Notes under the pieces: model-generated
The model's database searches: none
The model's input: only the letters and a program-made list of their open reading frames with translations
Told to the model about the DNA's origin: nothing
Program-made: the position numbers and the translations under genes
Assembly (NCBI RefSeq): GCF_000308535.1
Contig: NZ_BAFW01000190.1
Location: 1-38,838 of the forward strand
DNA length: 38,838 nt
Direction of reading: 5' to 3'
Source of the DNA: Nocardia cerradoensis NBRC 101014
GTDB taxonomy: Bacteria > Actinomycetota > Actinomycetes > Mycobacteriales > Mycobacteriaceae
In this document: positions 14,597-23,871 of the stretch, piece after piece
Layout of the letters: each line of letters begins with the position of its first letter
How positions within the stretch are numbered: position 1 is the stretch's first letter

Positions 14597-15675
14597 GTGA
14601 CCGACGGAAAGAAGCGAATCGTCCTCTGGGGTACCGGGGTGGTGGGCTCCATGGTGCTCGCCGAGATCATCCGTCATCCACTGTTCGAATTGGTGGGCGT
14701 CGGTGTCAGCAACCCGGACAAGGTCGGGCGCGACGCCGGACTGCTGTGTGGCGGCGGCGAAACCGGTATCCACGCCACGAATTCGGTGGAGGAACTGATC
14801 GCGCTGCGCCCCGACGCCGTGGTGCACTACGGGCCGACCGCACAGTTCGCCGACGAGAACATCCGGGTCATCGGGGAGTTCCTGCGGGCGGGAATCGACG
14901 TGTGCTCCACCGCGATGACACCGTGGGTGTGGCCGGAGATGGCGCAGACACCCGCCACCTGGCGCGATCCGATCACCGAGGCCTGCGCCGAGGGCGGCGC
15001 GTCCTGCTTCACCACCGGTATCGATCCGGGCTTCGCCAACGACCTGTTCCCGATGACACTGCTGGGTCTGTGCGGGGAGGTGGAGTCGGTGCGCGCCTCG
15101 GAGCTACTCGACTACACTTCCTACGAGGGCGATTACGAAGTCGAGATGGGCATCGGGCGGCCGCCGGAATATCAGGCCATGCTGGAGATTCCCGATCTGC
15201 TGATCATGGCGTGGGGGCCACCGTGCCGATGATCGCGACGGCCGTGGGCATCGAACTCGACACCATCACCACCACGTGGGAGAAGTGGGTGACTCCCGTG
15301 GATCGCCCGTCCGCGAAGGGGGTCGTCGCGGCCGGCAACGTCGCCGCCATCCGGTTCACGATCAACGGGGTCTACCACGGCCGCGAGGTCATCACGCTCG
15401 AGCACGTCAACCGCATCGGCACCGACGCGGCACCCGACTGGCCCGCCGGCACGAAGGACGATGTGTACCGGGTCGACATCGTCGGCTCACCGTCCATCTC
15501 GCAGGAAACCTCCTTCCGGTTCACCGACGGTTCGGGGCGCACGCCCGCTGTGGCCGGATGTCTCGCCACCGGGATGCGGGCCCTGAATGCCGTCCCCGCG
15601 GTCAACGCCCTGCCACCCGGGTGGGTGACGCCGCTGGACCTGCCCCTCGTACCCGGCGTCGGCACCATTCGCTGA
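14597..15675 (+). pseudogene. Dihydrodipicolinate-reductase-like oxidoreductase, broken by a -1 frameshift
   Basis: An NAD(P)-binding protein with the Rossmann motif WGTGVVGSMVLAEI. It resembles the actinobacterial dihydrodipicolinate reductase / amine dehydrogenase-like family, normally near 350-360 residues. From GTG 14597 the first frame runs to MAWG at about residue 207, then meets a stop at 15230. The rest (ATVPMIATAVGIELD... to GVGTIR) continues in another frame to 15675. One base is missing in the GGGGGCC run at 15213-15219; restoring it gives MAWGATVPM and a protein near 359 residues. Both halves show normal coding character, so this is either a very recent mutation or a sequencing error. 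Confidence 0.85.
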
Positions 15676-15715
15676 AATACCGGAAGTCGCGTTCCCACAG
15701 CGTCTTTCGGGGAGC

Positions 15716-15768
15716 GGCTCCGAGTTCGCGCCGCAGGCCGAGCAGGCCGTCACCGCGAACTCGGAGCC
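15716..15768. terminator. Long hairpin between convergent genes
   Basis: Fifteen-base perfect arms (GGCTCCGAGTTCGCG and complement) around a 23-base loop. It lies between the stop at 15675 (plus) and that at 15779 (minus). Confidence 0.7.
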
Positions 15769-15778
15769 CGTACCATAC

Positions 15779-16486
15779 TTACTTCGCCGGCTGCCCCTTC
15801 GGGACGAACGGCTCGTTGACGGTGGTGAAGTACTGGATCACCGAGGCGACGGCCACCGGAGCCGCGACCAGCAAGGCGCCCGCGAAGGCGCCGACCCCCG
15901 CCCCCACGGCGATCCCGGCCAGACAGCCCGCCAGGGGCCCCGCACCGAACAGCGCCGCGAGAATGCCGGTGACGACGGCGCCGACCAGTGCTCCGCCGAC
16001 ACATCCGGCGATGCCGCCGATCGCGGTGCCGACCGCGGCACCACCGGCGGCGGCGGTCGTAATCTGTAGTGCGGCACGGGAAAACGCCGCCTGCTCCCGC
16101 TCGTAGCGGGTACGCCACGGCGCCTCGTCCTCGAACGGCAGCGCGACCGGGGTGAGGGTGGCGGTGTGGTCACCAATCGATGCCTCGATCGGGTAGGCGA
16201 CGCCGTCGACGCGGATCGTCAGCGGGATTCCGGCCAGCACCGCACCGGCGGCGGATCTGATCCGGAAGATCCCGTCCGAGACGTCCATCGAGCCCGAATC
16301 GGTGGTGATCACCGCTGCGGCACCGGTATTCACGGCCCGGTAGTGCACGGCGACGTCCGTGACAGCACTGTTCGGTGCCGTCGCCGCGGTATCGGGCAGA
16401 GCAGGGTCGGCCGCGGCGTAGGCGGACGAGGCGGTGACGGTCGCGATGGCGAGCGTGGTGGCGGCTACCCAGCGTTGAACCCTCAT
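15779..16486 (-). CDS. Secreted alanine/glycine-rich protein, function unknown
   Basis: A 235-residue protein with a clear signal peptide (MRVQRWVAATTLAIATVTASSAYA cut near residue 24-27; written here as a segment: basic start, hydrophobic core, AYA-A). The middle (about 40-125) looks like a beta-rich domain. The C-terminal half (about 145-220) is a long small-residue-rich hydrophobic region with GxxxG repeats, which could insert in a membrane. The tail contains VNEPFVPKGQPAK. GAGAGGAGAA precedes ATG 16486. Proteins of this layout are common in Nocardia, with no known role that I can name. Confidence 0.75.
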   Translation of the reverse strand: MRVQRWVAATTLAIATVTASSAYAAADPALPDTAATAPNSAVTDVAVHYRAVNTGAAAVITTDSGSMDVSDGIFRIRSAAGAVLAGIPLTIRVDGVAYPIEASIGDHTATLTPVALPFEDEAPWRTRYEREQAAFSRAALQITTAAAGGAAVGTAIGGIAGCVGGALVGAVVTGILAALFGAGPLAGCLAGIAVGAGVGAFAGALLVAAPVAVASVIQYFTTVNEPFVPKGQPAK

Positions 16487-16688
16487 CGGTTCTCCTCTCG
16501 AAAATCACCGTGGCACTGTGCAATTGCGGATATGGCCGACGGTGATACGCAAACAACATGCCTGTGGAACATGTCACAGCGCGGCGCGTGCGGGGAGCCG
16601 ACTCTCGGTCAGCGGGACACCGGCGGTGCACCGGGAATCCGCGCCGATTCACCGGCTGTCGGCACCCACTCGATCAGGGCACGACGAA

Positions 16689-16714
16689 TCGCCGCCGGCA
16701 CCGACCGGCGGCGA
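16689..16714. terminator. Hairpin downstream of the lipase gene
   Basis: Ten-base perfect arms (TCGCCGCCGG and complement) around six bases, starting 23 bases past the minus-strand lipase stop. The rest of the 250-base gap 16487-16737 shows no gene. Confidence 0.6.
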
Positions 16715-16737
16715 GACTCTTTGTGTCGCAGAGTGAT

Positions 16738-17925
16738 TCAGTGACCGCAGGAAGTGGCGGTCGACTCACCCGCCATCACCCGCGCCGCGAACTCCTGAGC
16801 ATCGGCCAGCGACGCGGGCACACTGCCGCGATGATCCTGGCCGTCGTAGACCCGGTAGTCGATACGAACTCCCCTGTCGCACAACGTTTTCACCAGGGCG
16901 TCGGTACCCGGTTTCGCGACGGCGGCATCGGCCGTGCCCTGGGCGATCATCGTCGGCACGGTCGGTGTCACCCGGCTGGGGTCCTGCTCGTCCAGATAGC
17001 GGGTCAGCGGTCCGACGTCCGCGTTCGGCGCGAAGACCTGCGCCGGCGGCACCGGTGGCACCGCGCGGATCTGGGCGAGGCATCCGGTCCGCCCGGCCGT
17101 GAGCAGCGGCGCGGCCTGCGGCGTCACCAAGGCGTCCGGATCGATGGCGGGTTCGGCGGCGTGCGCGCCCAGCAGAATCACCGGCAGGAAAGCCTCGGCC
17201 GCCTCGGCGCCGGGGCGATTCGATCGCAGGTAGTCGACGGTCCCGCTCAGCCCCACCCCGCCGGGCGCGATGGACACCGCTCCCTTCAGCTCCAGCTCGG
17301 GCGCCCGCGCGGCCCCGGCCTGCGCGGTGAACAATGTCGCCTGCCCGCCCTGGCTGTGCCCGGCGACGACCCAGCGTTTCCCGATCGAGGGATCCAGCGC
17401 CCGGGCCGCGCGCACGATGTCGACGACCGTATCGGCCTCGCTCGTGCCGTTGATGTACGGATGCCCGCCGGGCGTGCCGAGTCCTTCGTAATCGGTCTGA
17501 ACCACGGCATAGCCCTTGGCAACCCAGCTGTCCAGGATCCGGTTCACCGGTCCCAGGTAGTCGTGATCCGGACCGTCCGCGGTGTCGGCGGAGGGGGCGC
17601 AGGTGTCGGCGTAACCGGTGGTGCCGTGGGCCCAGCTGAGTACCGGCCAGCCGTCCTTCGGCGGTGCTCCCGCAGGCACCGCGACGGTGCCCGACACCAC
17701 GATCGGCCGGCCGTGCGCATCGTCGGAGACATAGGTGATCAGGCGCGTGCTCGCGGCACCGGACAGGGCCGCGGCACCGGTCAGCGGCCGCGCGGTCAGC
17801 ACCTGCCCCGCGCGCAGGGTGGCGGAATCGGGATCCGAGGCGCCGGAGCAGGCGGCGGCCGACAAGCCCACTGCCAGGACACCGACGCCGATCCGAGCCG
17901 ATTTCCGTATTCGACGAGCCGGCAC
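16738..17925 (-). CDS. Secreted LIP-family lipase, probable lipoprotein
   Basis: A 395-residue alpha/beta-hydrolase of the secretory lipase (LIP) family, acting on lipids outside the cytoplasm. The N-terminus has a basic start and hydrophobic core ending LSAAACSG (Cys26), a lipobox-like site though alanine at -3 is not ideal. The nucleophile elbow is GHSQGG (Ser191). The likely acid and base are Asp333 (AQGTADAAV) and His365 (DGQDHRGSVP). GTG 17925 has GGAGATC upstream. The frame is open far upstream, but that region belongs to the neighbouring MFS gene on another frame. It is followed by a terminator hairpin. Confidence 0.88.
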   Translation of the reverse strand: MPARRIRKSARIGVGVLAVGLSAAACSGASDPDSATLRAGQVLTARPLTGAAALSGAASTRLITYVSDDAHGRPIVVSGTVAVPAGAPPKDGWPVLSWAHGTTGYADTCAPSADTADGPDHDYLGPVNRILDSWVAKGYAVVQTDYEGLGTPGGHPYINGTSEADTVVDIVRAARALDPSIGKRWVVAGHSQGGQATLFTAQAGAARAPELELKGAVSIAPGGVGLSGTVDYLRSNRPGAEAAEAFLPVILLGAHAAEPAIDPDALVTPQAAPLLTAGRTGCLAQIRAVPPVPPAQVFAPNADVGPLTRYLDEQDPSRVTPTVPTMIAQGTADAAVAKPGTDALVKTLCDRGVRIDYRVYDGQDHRGSVPASLADAQEFAARVMAGESTATSCGH

Positions 17926-18035
17926 AGTGATCTCCGATCTGTGGATCCAGTAGGTCGGCCACAGGGTAGGGCGGTCTCGGCGATCGAAGGCCGACGCTCC
18001 CGCCAGGTAGGACCGCGCGGCGGCCGTCGCGGAAA

Positions 18036-19250
18036 TCAGTCGGCGAACGCGGTGACCAGATGCCGCTGCAGCGGCTCGCGCACCACCGTCCATCCGGCCG
18101 CGGCCACCACCAGCAGCGCACCGGTCACCGCGAGTGCGAATCCGAACGACACCCGCTGTGCGAGCCACCCGATGGCGATCGGGCCCACGACGGTGCCCAG
18201 ATCGGCGGCCATCTGATATCCGGCCAGCACCGGCCCACCGCGCGCCCGCGGGCCGATCACATCGGCGACCGCGGCCTGCTGTGCGGGTGTGTACATCCCG
18301 GAGCCGAGACCGGCGACGAACGAGGCTCCCAGCAGCCACACCACAGTCGGCGCGAGACCCAGCGCGATCGTGCCCGTCGCGCACACCAGGGTGCCGGCGA
18401 TCAGGAATGGTCGGCGTCCCCATTGATCCGACAGCCGGCCGGAGGCGAACAACACCGCGGCGTTCCCCGCGGCGAAGACCGTCAACGCCACCCCGGCGAC
18501 TCCCGGCGATTCGCCGAAAACCTCCACGACCAGCAGCGGAACCAGCGCCATCCGCACACCGAACACCGCCGCGCCGTTGGCGAAGTTGGACCACAGCACG
18601 GCCCGGTACACCGGATCGTCCAGGGCGCGACCGAAACTCACCACCGGCATCGGCTCGGCGCCCACCGGTTCGGCCAGATGCGAACCGCGCAACTTCCAGA
18701 ACACCACCGCACTCGCGGCCAGCAGAGCCACCGCGTAGATCGCGAACGGCGCGCGCAACCCCAGCCCGCTCAGCGCACCGCCGAGCAGCGGACCGGCCAG
18801 CGAGCCGATCAGGAAACTGGTGGACCACAATCCGGACACCCGGCCCCGCTCGCCGGGCGGCGACAGCCGGATGACCAGTCCCAGCGAGGAGACCGTGAAC
18901 ATGGTCGACCCGATCCCGCCCAGCGAACGCAGCACGATCAGCTGCCAATAGGTCTGCGCGAGCGCACACGCGCCGGTGGACAGGGCCACGATCAGCAGAC
19001 CCGTGAGATACAGCACGCGCTCCCCGAACCGCTGTATCAGCCGCCCGCTCACCGGCGCGAACAGCAGGCGCATCAGCGCGAAACTGCTCACGATCGCCGA
19101 GGCGGCCGCGACACCGACGCCGAAGCTGCGGGCGAACTGCGGCAACGCCGGTGCGACCAGCCCGAATCCGAGCGCGATGAGGAATGCCGCGCCGATCAGC
19201 ACCCAGGTCTCGGCGGGCAGCCGGGATCCGGCACCGTGACTGTCGTTCAC
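18036..19250 (-). CDS. MFS transporter (12-span, drug-efflux type)
   Basis: A 404-residue major facilitator with about 12 hydrophobic segments. MFS signature loops are RLIQRFGERVLYLTG (between spans 2 and 3) and a mirror copy RLSDQWGRRPFLIAG in the second half, as in drug:H+ antiporters. The substrate is unknown. GTG 19250, with CGGAAAT five bases upstream, is preferred over the adjacent GTG 19253. It follows the pgm stop by 14 bases, so it is probably the last gene of a DUF190-pgm-MFS transcript. Confidence 0.88.
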   Translation of the reverse strand: MNDSHGAGSRLPAETWVLIGAAFLIALGFGLVAPALPQFARSFGVGVAAASAIVSSFALMRLLFAPVSGRLIQRFGERVLYLTGLLIVALSTGACALAQTYWQLIVLRSLGGIGSTMFTVSSLGLVIRLSPPGERGRVSGLWSTSFLIGSLAGPLLGGALSGLGLRAPFAIYAVALLAASAVVFWKLRGSHLAEPVGAEPMPVVSFGRALDDPVYRAVLWSNFANGAAVFGVRMALVPLLVVEVFGESPGVAGVALTVFAAGNAAVLFASGRLSDQWGRRPFLIAGTLVCATGTIALGLAPTVVWLLGASFVAGLGSGMYTPAQQAAVADVIGPRARGGPVLAGYQMAADLGTVVGPIAIGWLAQRVSFGFALAVTGALLVVAAAGWTVVREPLQRHLVTAFAD

Positions 19251-19264
19251 CACATTTCCGCGAA

Positions 19265-20920
19265 TCAGTCGACCGCGGGCTCCTCGATCCCGAGCGCGCG
19301 TCCGACCACTTCCTCCGCGGCCGCCTGCACCCGGGCCAGATGTTCGGGCCCCTCGAACGATTCGGCGTAGATCTTGTATTTGTCCTCGGTGCCCGACGGG
19401 CGGGCCGCGAACCACGCGTTCTCGGTGGTGACCTTGACCCCGCCCAGCGCCGCGCCGTTGCCGCGGGCGCGGGTCTGCACCGACAGCACCGATTCCCCGG
19501 CGATTTCGGTGGCGGTGATGTCGTCCGGTGTCAGCGCGGCCAGCCGCCGCTTCTGCTCGGCATTCGCGACGGCGTCGATGCGCGCGTAAGCCGGTGTGCC
19601 GTAACGCTTTTCGAGTTCGGCGTAGCGCGCCGACGGACTCTGGCCGGTGACCGCGGTGATCTCGGCGGCCAGCAGCGCGAGCAGGATGCCGTCCTTGTCC
19701 GTGGTCCACACCGTGCCGTCGTGGCGCAGGAACGAGGCCCCGGCGCTCTCCTCACCACCGAAAGCCAGGGAACCGCTGAACAATCCGGGGACGAACCATT
19801 TGAAGCCGACCGGCACCTCGTGGGTCTGCCGGCCCAGCACGCCGACCACGCGATCGATCATCGAGGAGGTCACCGCGGTCTTGCCGATCTTGGTCAGCGC
19901 GTCCCACCCCATCCGGTTGGCGACCAGATATTCGATGGCGACCGCCAGGAAGTGGTTGGGGTTCATCAATCCCGCATCCGGTGTCACGATGCCGTGCCGG
20001 TCGGCGTCGGCGTCGTTGCCGGTGGAGATGTCGTAGTCGTCGCGGATCGCCACGAGCGAGGCCATCGCATAGCGCGAGGACGGATCCATCCGGATCTTGC
20101 CGTCGCTGTCGAGGGTCATGAACCGCCAGGTCGGGTCGACGAACGGGTTGACCACCTCGAGTTCGAGGTCGTAGCGCTGGCCGATCTCCTCCCAGTAGTC
20201 GACGCTCGCCCCGCCCATCGGGTCCGCGCCCAGCCGGATTCCGGCGCCGCGCACCGCGTCCAGATTCAACACGGCGGGCAGATCGGCGATGTACTGGTCG
20301 AGGTAGTCGTAGCGCTGCACACCGGTGGCCAGCGCGTGCTGCAGCGTGGTGCGTTTGATCCCGGCCAGCCCGCCGCGCAGCAGTTCGTTGGCGCGTTCGG
20401 CGATGGCGTCGGTCGCGACGGTGTCGGCCGGCCCGCCGTGCGGCGGGTTGTATTTGAAGCCGCCGTCGCGGGGCGGATTGTGCGAGGGCGTGACCACGAT
20501 GCCGTCGGCCTGATGGCGGGTGCCGCCCCGATTGTGGCGCAGCACCGCGTGACTGAGCGCCGGGGTCGGCGTGTAGCGCCCGCGGCTGTCGATCACGGCG
20601 GTCACATCGTTGGCGGCCAGCACCTCCAGCGCGGTGGTCCACGCCGGTTCCGAGAGCGCGTGGGTGTCGCGAGCCAGATACACCGGGCCGGTGATGCCGC
20701 GGGTAGCGCGATACTCCACGATCGCCTGGGTGATCGCGAGGATGTGGGCCTCGTTGAACGCGCAATCGAGGCTCGAACCGCGATGTCCGGACGTGCCGAA
20801 GACCACCTGCTGCGCGGGTTCGGCAGGGTCGGGGATGCGGCTGTAGTACGCCGTCACCAGATGCGGCAGATCCTCGAGATCGCTGGCCCGGGCCGGTCGG
20901 CCGGCTCGATCGTGGGCCAT
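19265..20920 (-). CDS. pgm: Phosphoglucomutase (alpha-D-glucose phosphate-specific)
   Basis: A 551-residue cytoplasmic enzyme interconverting glucose 1-phosphate and glucose 6-phosphate, supplying UDP-glucose, trehalose, glycogen and cell-wall sugars. It has substrate-loop TSGHRG (43-48) and phosphoserine loop TPSHNP (Ser146). The metal loop is DADADR (303-308), the sugar loop GEESAG (389-394), and RPSGTEDKYK binds phosphate near the end. The length matches the bacterial Pgm family. ATG 20920 has GGGAGG upstream; the frame extends 75 bases further without support. In Mycobacterium tuberculosis pgmA likewise neighbours crcB/DUF190-type genes. Confidence 0.95.
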   Translation of the reverse strand: MAHDRAGRPARASDLEDLPHLVTAYYSRIPDPAEPAQQVVFGTSGHRGSSLDCAFNEAHILAITQAIVEYRATRGITGPVYLARDTHALSEPAWTTALEVLAANDVTAVIDSRGRYTPTPALSHAVLRHNRGGTRHQADGIVVTPSHNPPRDGGFKYNPPHGGPADTVATDAIAERANELLRGGLAGIKRTTLQHALATGVQRYDYLDQYIADLPAVLNLDAVRGAGIRLGADPMGGASVDYWEEIGQRYDLELEVVNPFVDPTWRFMTLDSDGKIRMDPSSRYAMASLVAIRDDYDISTGNDADADRHGIVTPDAGLMNPNHFLAVAIEYLVANRMGWDALTKIGKTAVTSSMIDRVVGVLGRQTHEVPVGFKWFVPGLFSGSLAFGGEESAGASFLRHDGTVWTTDKDGILLALLAAEITAVTGQSPSARYAELEKRYGTPAYARIDAVANAEQKRRLAALTPDDITATEIAGESVLSVQTRARGNGAALGGVKVTTENAWFAARPSGTEDKYKIYAESFEGPEHLARVQAAAEEVVGRALGIEEPAVD

Positions 20921-20967
20921 GCTCGGGCCTCCCTTCCTCGGCGCCTGCGCCCGGCTCGTCATCACAA

Positions 20968-21369
20968 TCACGGCGACACCCCGCCCGACTGCCACACCTG
21001 GACCGCGGACAGGGTCACGGTCCCGGATTCGAAGAGTTCGGCGTTGGCCACCACGAAATCGCGCAGCAGCTGCGAATCGTCGATGATCATCACCATCACG
21101 GGCAGGTTCTCGGCGAGATCCAGCATGCGGGTGGTGTGGATGCGCGAGGAGACGCCGTAGCCCTCCATACCGCGCCAGACGCTGGCCCCGGCCAGGCCGC
21201 TGTCGCGAGCCCGCCGCACGATCTCGTGGTAGCGGGGCCGATGCTTGTAGTGGTCGTCCTCACCCAGCAGCACCGTCAAGCGGGCAGCGGACCGCCAGCG
21301 TGGATCCGGCTGCCACGCATCGGCTTCGGTGACGATCTGCATCGCGGACTCGTCCGGTGCTTCACTCAT
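20968..21369 (-). CDS. DUF190-domain protein
   Basis: A 133-residue small PII-like-fold protein, role uncertain; DUF190 genes commonly adjoin crcB fluoride channels. Conserved segments visible are RLTVLLGEDDHYKHRPRYHEI, RDSGLAGASVWRGMEGYG, SSRIHTTRMLDLAENLPV and MIIDDSQLLRDFV. ATG 21369 with AGGGGG upstream is chosen; the frame is open to 21420. It precedes pgm by 47 bases on the same strand. No CrcB membrane protein is recognisable in the window, which is unusual for this neighbourhood. Confidence 0.85.
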   Translation of the reverse strand: MSEAPDESAMQIVTEADAWQPDPRWRSAARLTVLLGEDDHYKHRPRYHEIVRRARDSGLAGASVWRGMEGYGVSSRIHTTRMLDLAENLPVMVMIIDDSQLLRDFVVANAELFESGTVTLSAVQVWQSGGVSP

Positions 21370-22145
21370 CGCCAACCCCCTGTCGTCGTGCCGTACCAGT
21401 TGTCCGTTCTGCCGCGCCACGCGCTGTCACCACCGTCCGCCCACCGATCCGGGCGGCGGACCCACCACACCCGATCCGTGCAGTCTAGAGCGTCGTCCGA
21501 TCGGGCGGAGCAGCGGTCGCATATGCCACAGAGAGCTGTCCAGACTAACGGATTCGCTTGCGACGAGCAAAAACTCGCCCGGGCCACGTTCGGCCCCTCC
21601 GGCGTGACCGCCACCGCGGCGCCGGTTCGCGAACCCACCTGGTGCACCTCCCTGCCCGACCGAATGTGTGCAGCCATGCTAACTGTCAGCGATCGAGCCG
21701 CGGCCCGGCATCCGGGTCGTGCGGGCCCGCCACACCGGCTGCGCGGCCCCGACCGGGCGATGTCCGGGCGACGGATTCGGCCTGCCCCGTTCGGCTCCCA
21801 CCCCCGATCCGCCGTGCCGCCCACGCCGCGGCGGCACCCGTCCCCCACCGCTTCACCAGCGCCACCGTGCCGCTAGCCGTCGGTTTGCTCTCCGGCGGCA
21901 CGGAGAGTAGCAACCGAATTCGCACCGGTTGCTGCCCGATGGGCGCCGGCGCATCGCGGCACCGTCCACGAAGTAGCCACCGAACGACGCTCGGGCGCGT
22001 CTCTCGTGTCGTCGCGGCCGGCCGGTGACTCCGGTGACGAGAGGACCCGTCGTGGATTCGATCGAGGGGCCCGTGCCGTACGCAACCGGGACTGCGGCGG
22101 ACCCATTGACGGGCTTCCCCGAGGCGACCCGGACCGATAGACGAC
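21370..22145. other. Gene-poor intergenic region
   Basis: About 780 bases without a convincing gene. Open frames on both strands are arginine/proline-rich shadows of high-GC sequence. A TAGACT element near 21483-21490 on the minus strand could be the -10 of the DUF190-pgm transcript. The remainder may be the remnant of lost genes (a crcB pair often occurs here), but no recognisable CrcB fragment was found. Confidence 0.4.
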
Positions 22146-22176
22146 GGTGCCCCGGACTCGTCGAGTCCGGGGCACC
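22146..22176. terminator. Strong hairpin downstream of the DHA2 transporter
   Basis: Fourteen-base perfect arms (GGTGCCCCGGACTC and complement) with a three-base loop. It is about 50 bases beyond the transporter's stop on the minus strand. Confidence 0.7.
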
Positions 22177-22224
22177 CTATCCGATTGTCACGCAGGGCGA
22201 TTCACCCCGCGACCGCGGCCGTGC

Positions 22225-23742
22225 TCAGTGCGCCAGCACCGGCTCGCCCTCGGCCGGAGCCGGTGCGGTGCTGGGCATCAGCACCGCCGCGGCGATCGCG
22301 CCGACCACGAAAATCGCTGTCGCCCACCAGAAGCTGGTGGTGTAGCTCTTGATCAGCGATTCGGCGACCGCGAGCTGGGTGGGCTGGCGGCCGGACAGGT
22401 AGTTCGCCGCCGCCGAGGACGCGATGGTGCTCAGCAACGCGGTACCGATCGAACCACCGACCTGCTGGCTGGTGTTCACCATCGCCGAGGCCACACCGGC
22501 GTCCTCGTGGTGCACACCGGCGGTCGAGCCCTGGAAGGCGGTCGACATGGCGCCACCGAGACCCAGGCCCAGCAGGATCAGCGCCGGGAGGATGTGCGAG
22601 GCGTAGCCGGTGTCCAGTCCGATGCGGGTCAGCCACGCCATTCCGGCGGCCGCGATCAGGAAGCCCGCGGCGACGGTGATCTTCGGTCCGATCTTGGGCA
22701 GCAGCAGCGAGGGCACCGTGGTCGAGGAGGCGATCATCGCCGCGATCATCGGCAGGAACGCGACGCCGGTCATGATCGGCGAGTACTTCAGCGTCAGCTG
22801 CATGTAGTAGGTCAGGAACAGGAAGATCGCGAACATCCCGATACCCATGACGAAAACCGTCATGTAGGAACCGGCCCGGGTGCGGTCGAGCAGGATCCGC
22901 AGCGGCAGCAGCGGATGCTCGACCCGGGTCTGGAGCCACGCGAACACGCCCAGCAGCACCGCGCCGCCGATCAGGAAGGCCAGGGTGAGCCCGTTGGACC
23001 AGCCGTGCGATTCCGCGTGCGAGAAGCCGTAGACGATGCCGAACAGGGCGGCACTGACCGTGACCGTGCCCGGGATGTCGAGCTTGGGCCGGTGCTCGGC
23101 GGTGTGCTTGGCCAGCAGCAGCACGGCGCCGACCAGCGCGACCGCGGCGAAGATCAGGTTGACGTACATCACCCAGCGCCACGAGGCCCATTCGGTGAGC
23201 GCGCCGCCCAGCAGCAGGCCGAGCGCACCACCGGTACCGGCGACGGCACCGAAGATGCCGAAGGCCTTGGCACGCTCCGACGGTTCGGTGAAGGTCACCG
23301 TCAGCAGCGACAACGCGGCGGGCGCGAGGAGCGCGCCGAACACACCCTGGGCGACGCGAGCCACCACGAGCATTTCGAAGCCGTTGGCCGCGCCACCGAC
23401 CGCGGAGGCGACCGCGAAGCCGACCAGTCCGATGATGAAGGTCGTGCGCCTGCCGAACAGGTCGCTCAGCCGGCCGCCCAGCAGCAGGAGGCTGCCGAAG
23501 GCCAGGGCGTAACCGGTGACCACCCACTGGCGGTCGGCGTTGGAGAAGCCGAGATCCAATTGAGCCTCGGGAAGTGCGATATTCACCACGGTCGCGTCCA
23601 GCACGACCATCAGCTGGGCGACGCCGAGCACGGCGAGCACCCACCAGCGCATTGCATGCGAGCCACGGCGGCCCGCGGAGCCGGACGAATGCCTCGACGG
23701 CAGGTCCGACCGGCTCTTTTCGAGATCGATCGCGGAAGTCAT
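22225..23742 (-). CDS. MFS transporter, DHA2 (EmrB/QacA-like, 14-span) family
   Basis: A 505-residue multidrug-efflux-type antiporter. Motif D1-like LDATVVNIALP lies in the first span, followed by RLSDLFGRRTTFIIG (motif A) and RVAQGVFGALLAPAAL (motif B). Antiporter motif C-like GPxxGG-type sequence appears as GALGLLLGGALTEWASWRW. About 14 hydrophobic spans fit DHA2. ATG 23742 follows AGGAACC. A TetR gene is divergent across 129 bases and probably controls it. The drug or metabolite exported is unknown. Confidence 0.93.
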   Translation of the reverse strand: MTSAIDLEKSRSDLPSRHSSGSAGRRGSHAMRWWVLAVLGVAQLMVVLDATVVNIALPEAQLDLGFSNADRQWVVTGYALAFGSLLLLGGRLSDLFGRRTTFIIGLVGFAVASAVGGAANGFEMLVVARVAQGVFGALLAPAALSLLTVTFTEPSERAKAFGIFGAVAGTGGALGLLLGGALTEWASWRWVMYVNLIFAAVALVGAVLLLAKHTAEHRPKLDIPGTVTVSAALFGIVYGFSHAESHGWSNGLTLAFLIGGAVLLGVFAWLQTRVEHPLLPLRILLDRTRAGSYMTVFVMGIGMFAIFLFLTYYMQLTLKYSPIMTGVAFLPMIAAMIASSTTVPSLLLPKIGPKITVAAGFLIAAAGMAWLTRIGLDTGYASHILPALILLGLGLGGAMSTAFQGSTAGVHHEDAGVASAMVNTSQQVGGSIGTALLSTIASSAAANYLSGRQPTQLAVAESLIKSYTTSFWWATAIFVVGAIAAAVLMPSTAPAPAEGEPVLAH

Positions 23743-23763
23743 GGGGTTCCTTGTCCGACGGCG

Positions 23764-23823
23764 GTTGAGGTGGAAGTTGAAGTGGAGGAGTCACCTCCGC
23801 TTGCATGGAAAGCTATCACGATA
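23764..23823. promoter_or_regulatory. Repeat and palindromes in the transporter/TetR spacer
   Basis: Four hexamers of the form GTKGAR stand head to tail at 23764-23787. GGAGG/CCTCC arms flank five bases at 23784-23798, and TATC/GATA flank two bases at 23814-23823. They lie in the likely leader and promoter of the minus-strand transporter and are candidate sites for the divergent TetR. The evidence is weak. Confidence 0.3.
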
Positions 23824-23859
23824 ACGGAGAGAGCGCCTCCGGTTAATCCCCGAACTTGG

Positions 23860-23865
23860 TAATAT
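23860..23865 (+). promoter_or_regulatory. -10 element of a leaderless TetR gene
   Basis: TAATAT ends six bases before the GTG at 23872, and no Shine-Dalgarno sequence is present. This spacing places the transcription start at the GTG. Confidence 0.55.
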
Positions 23866-23871
23866 CGCGGT

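Noticed and set aside
21366..21848. 160-codon minus-strand frame upstream of DUF190
   Set aside because: Overlaps the DUF190 start, and its composition is non-coding.
22025..22345. Plus-strand frame with a GTG after GAGAGGA at 22052
   Set aside because: It runs through the terminator hairpin and into the transporter gene on the other strand; no family pattern.
22147..23862. 571-codon plus-strand frame opposite the DHA2 transporter
   Set aside because: Asp/Arg/Gln-rich antisense shadow of a membrane protein gene.
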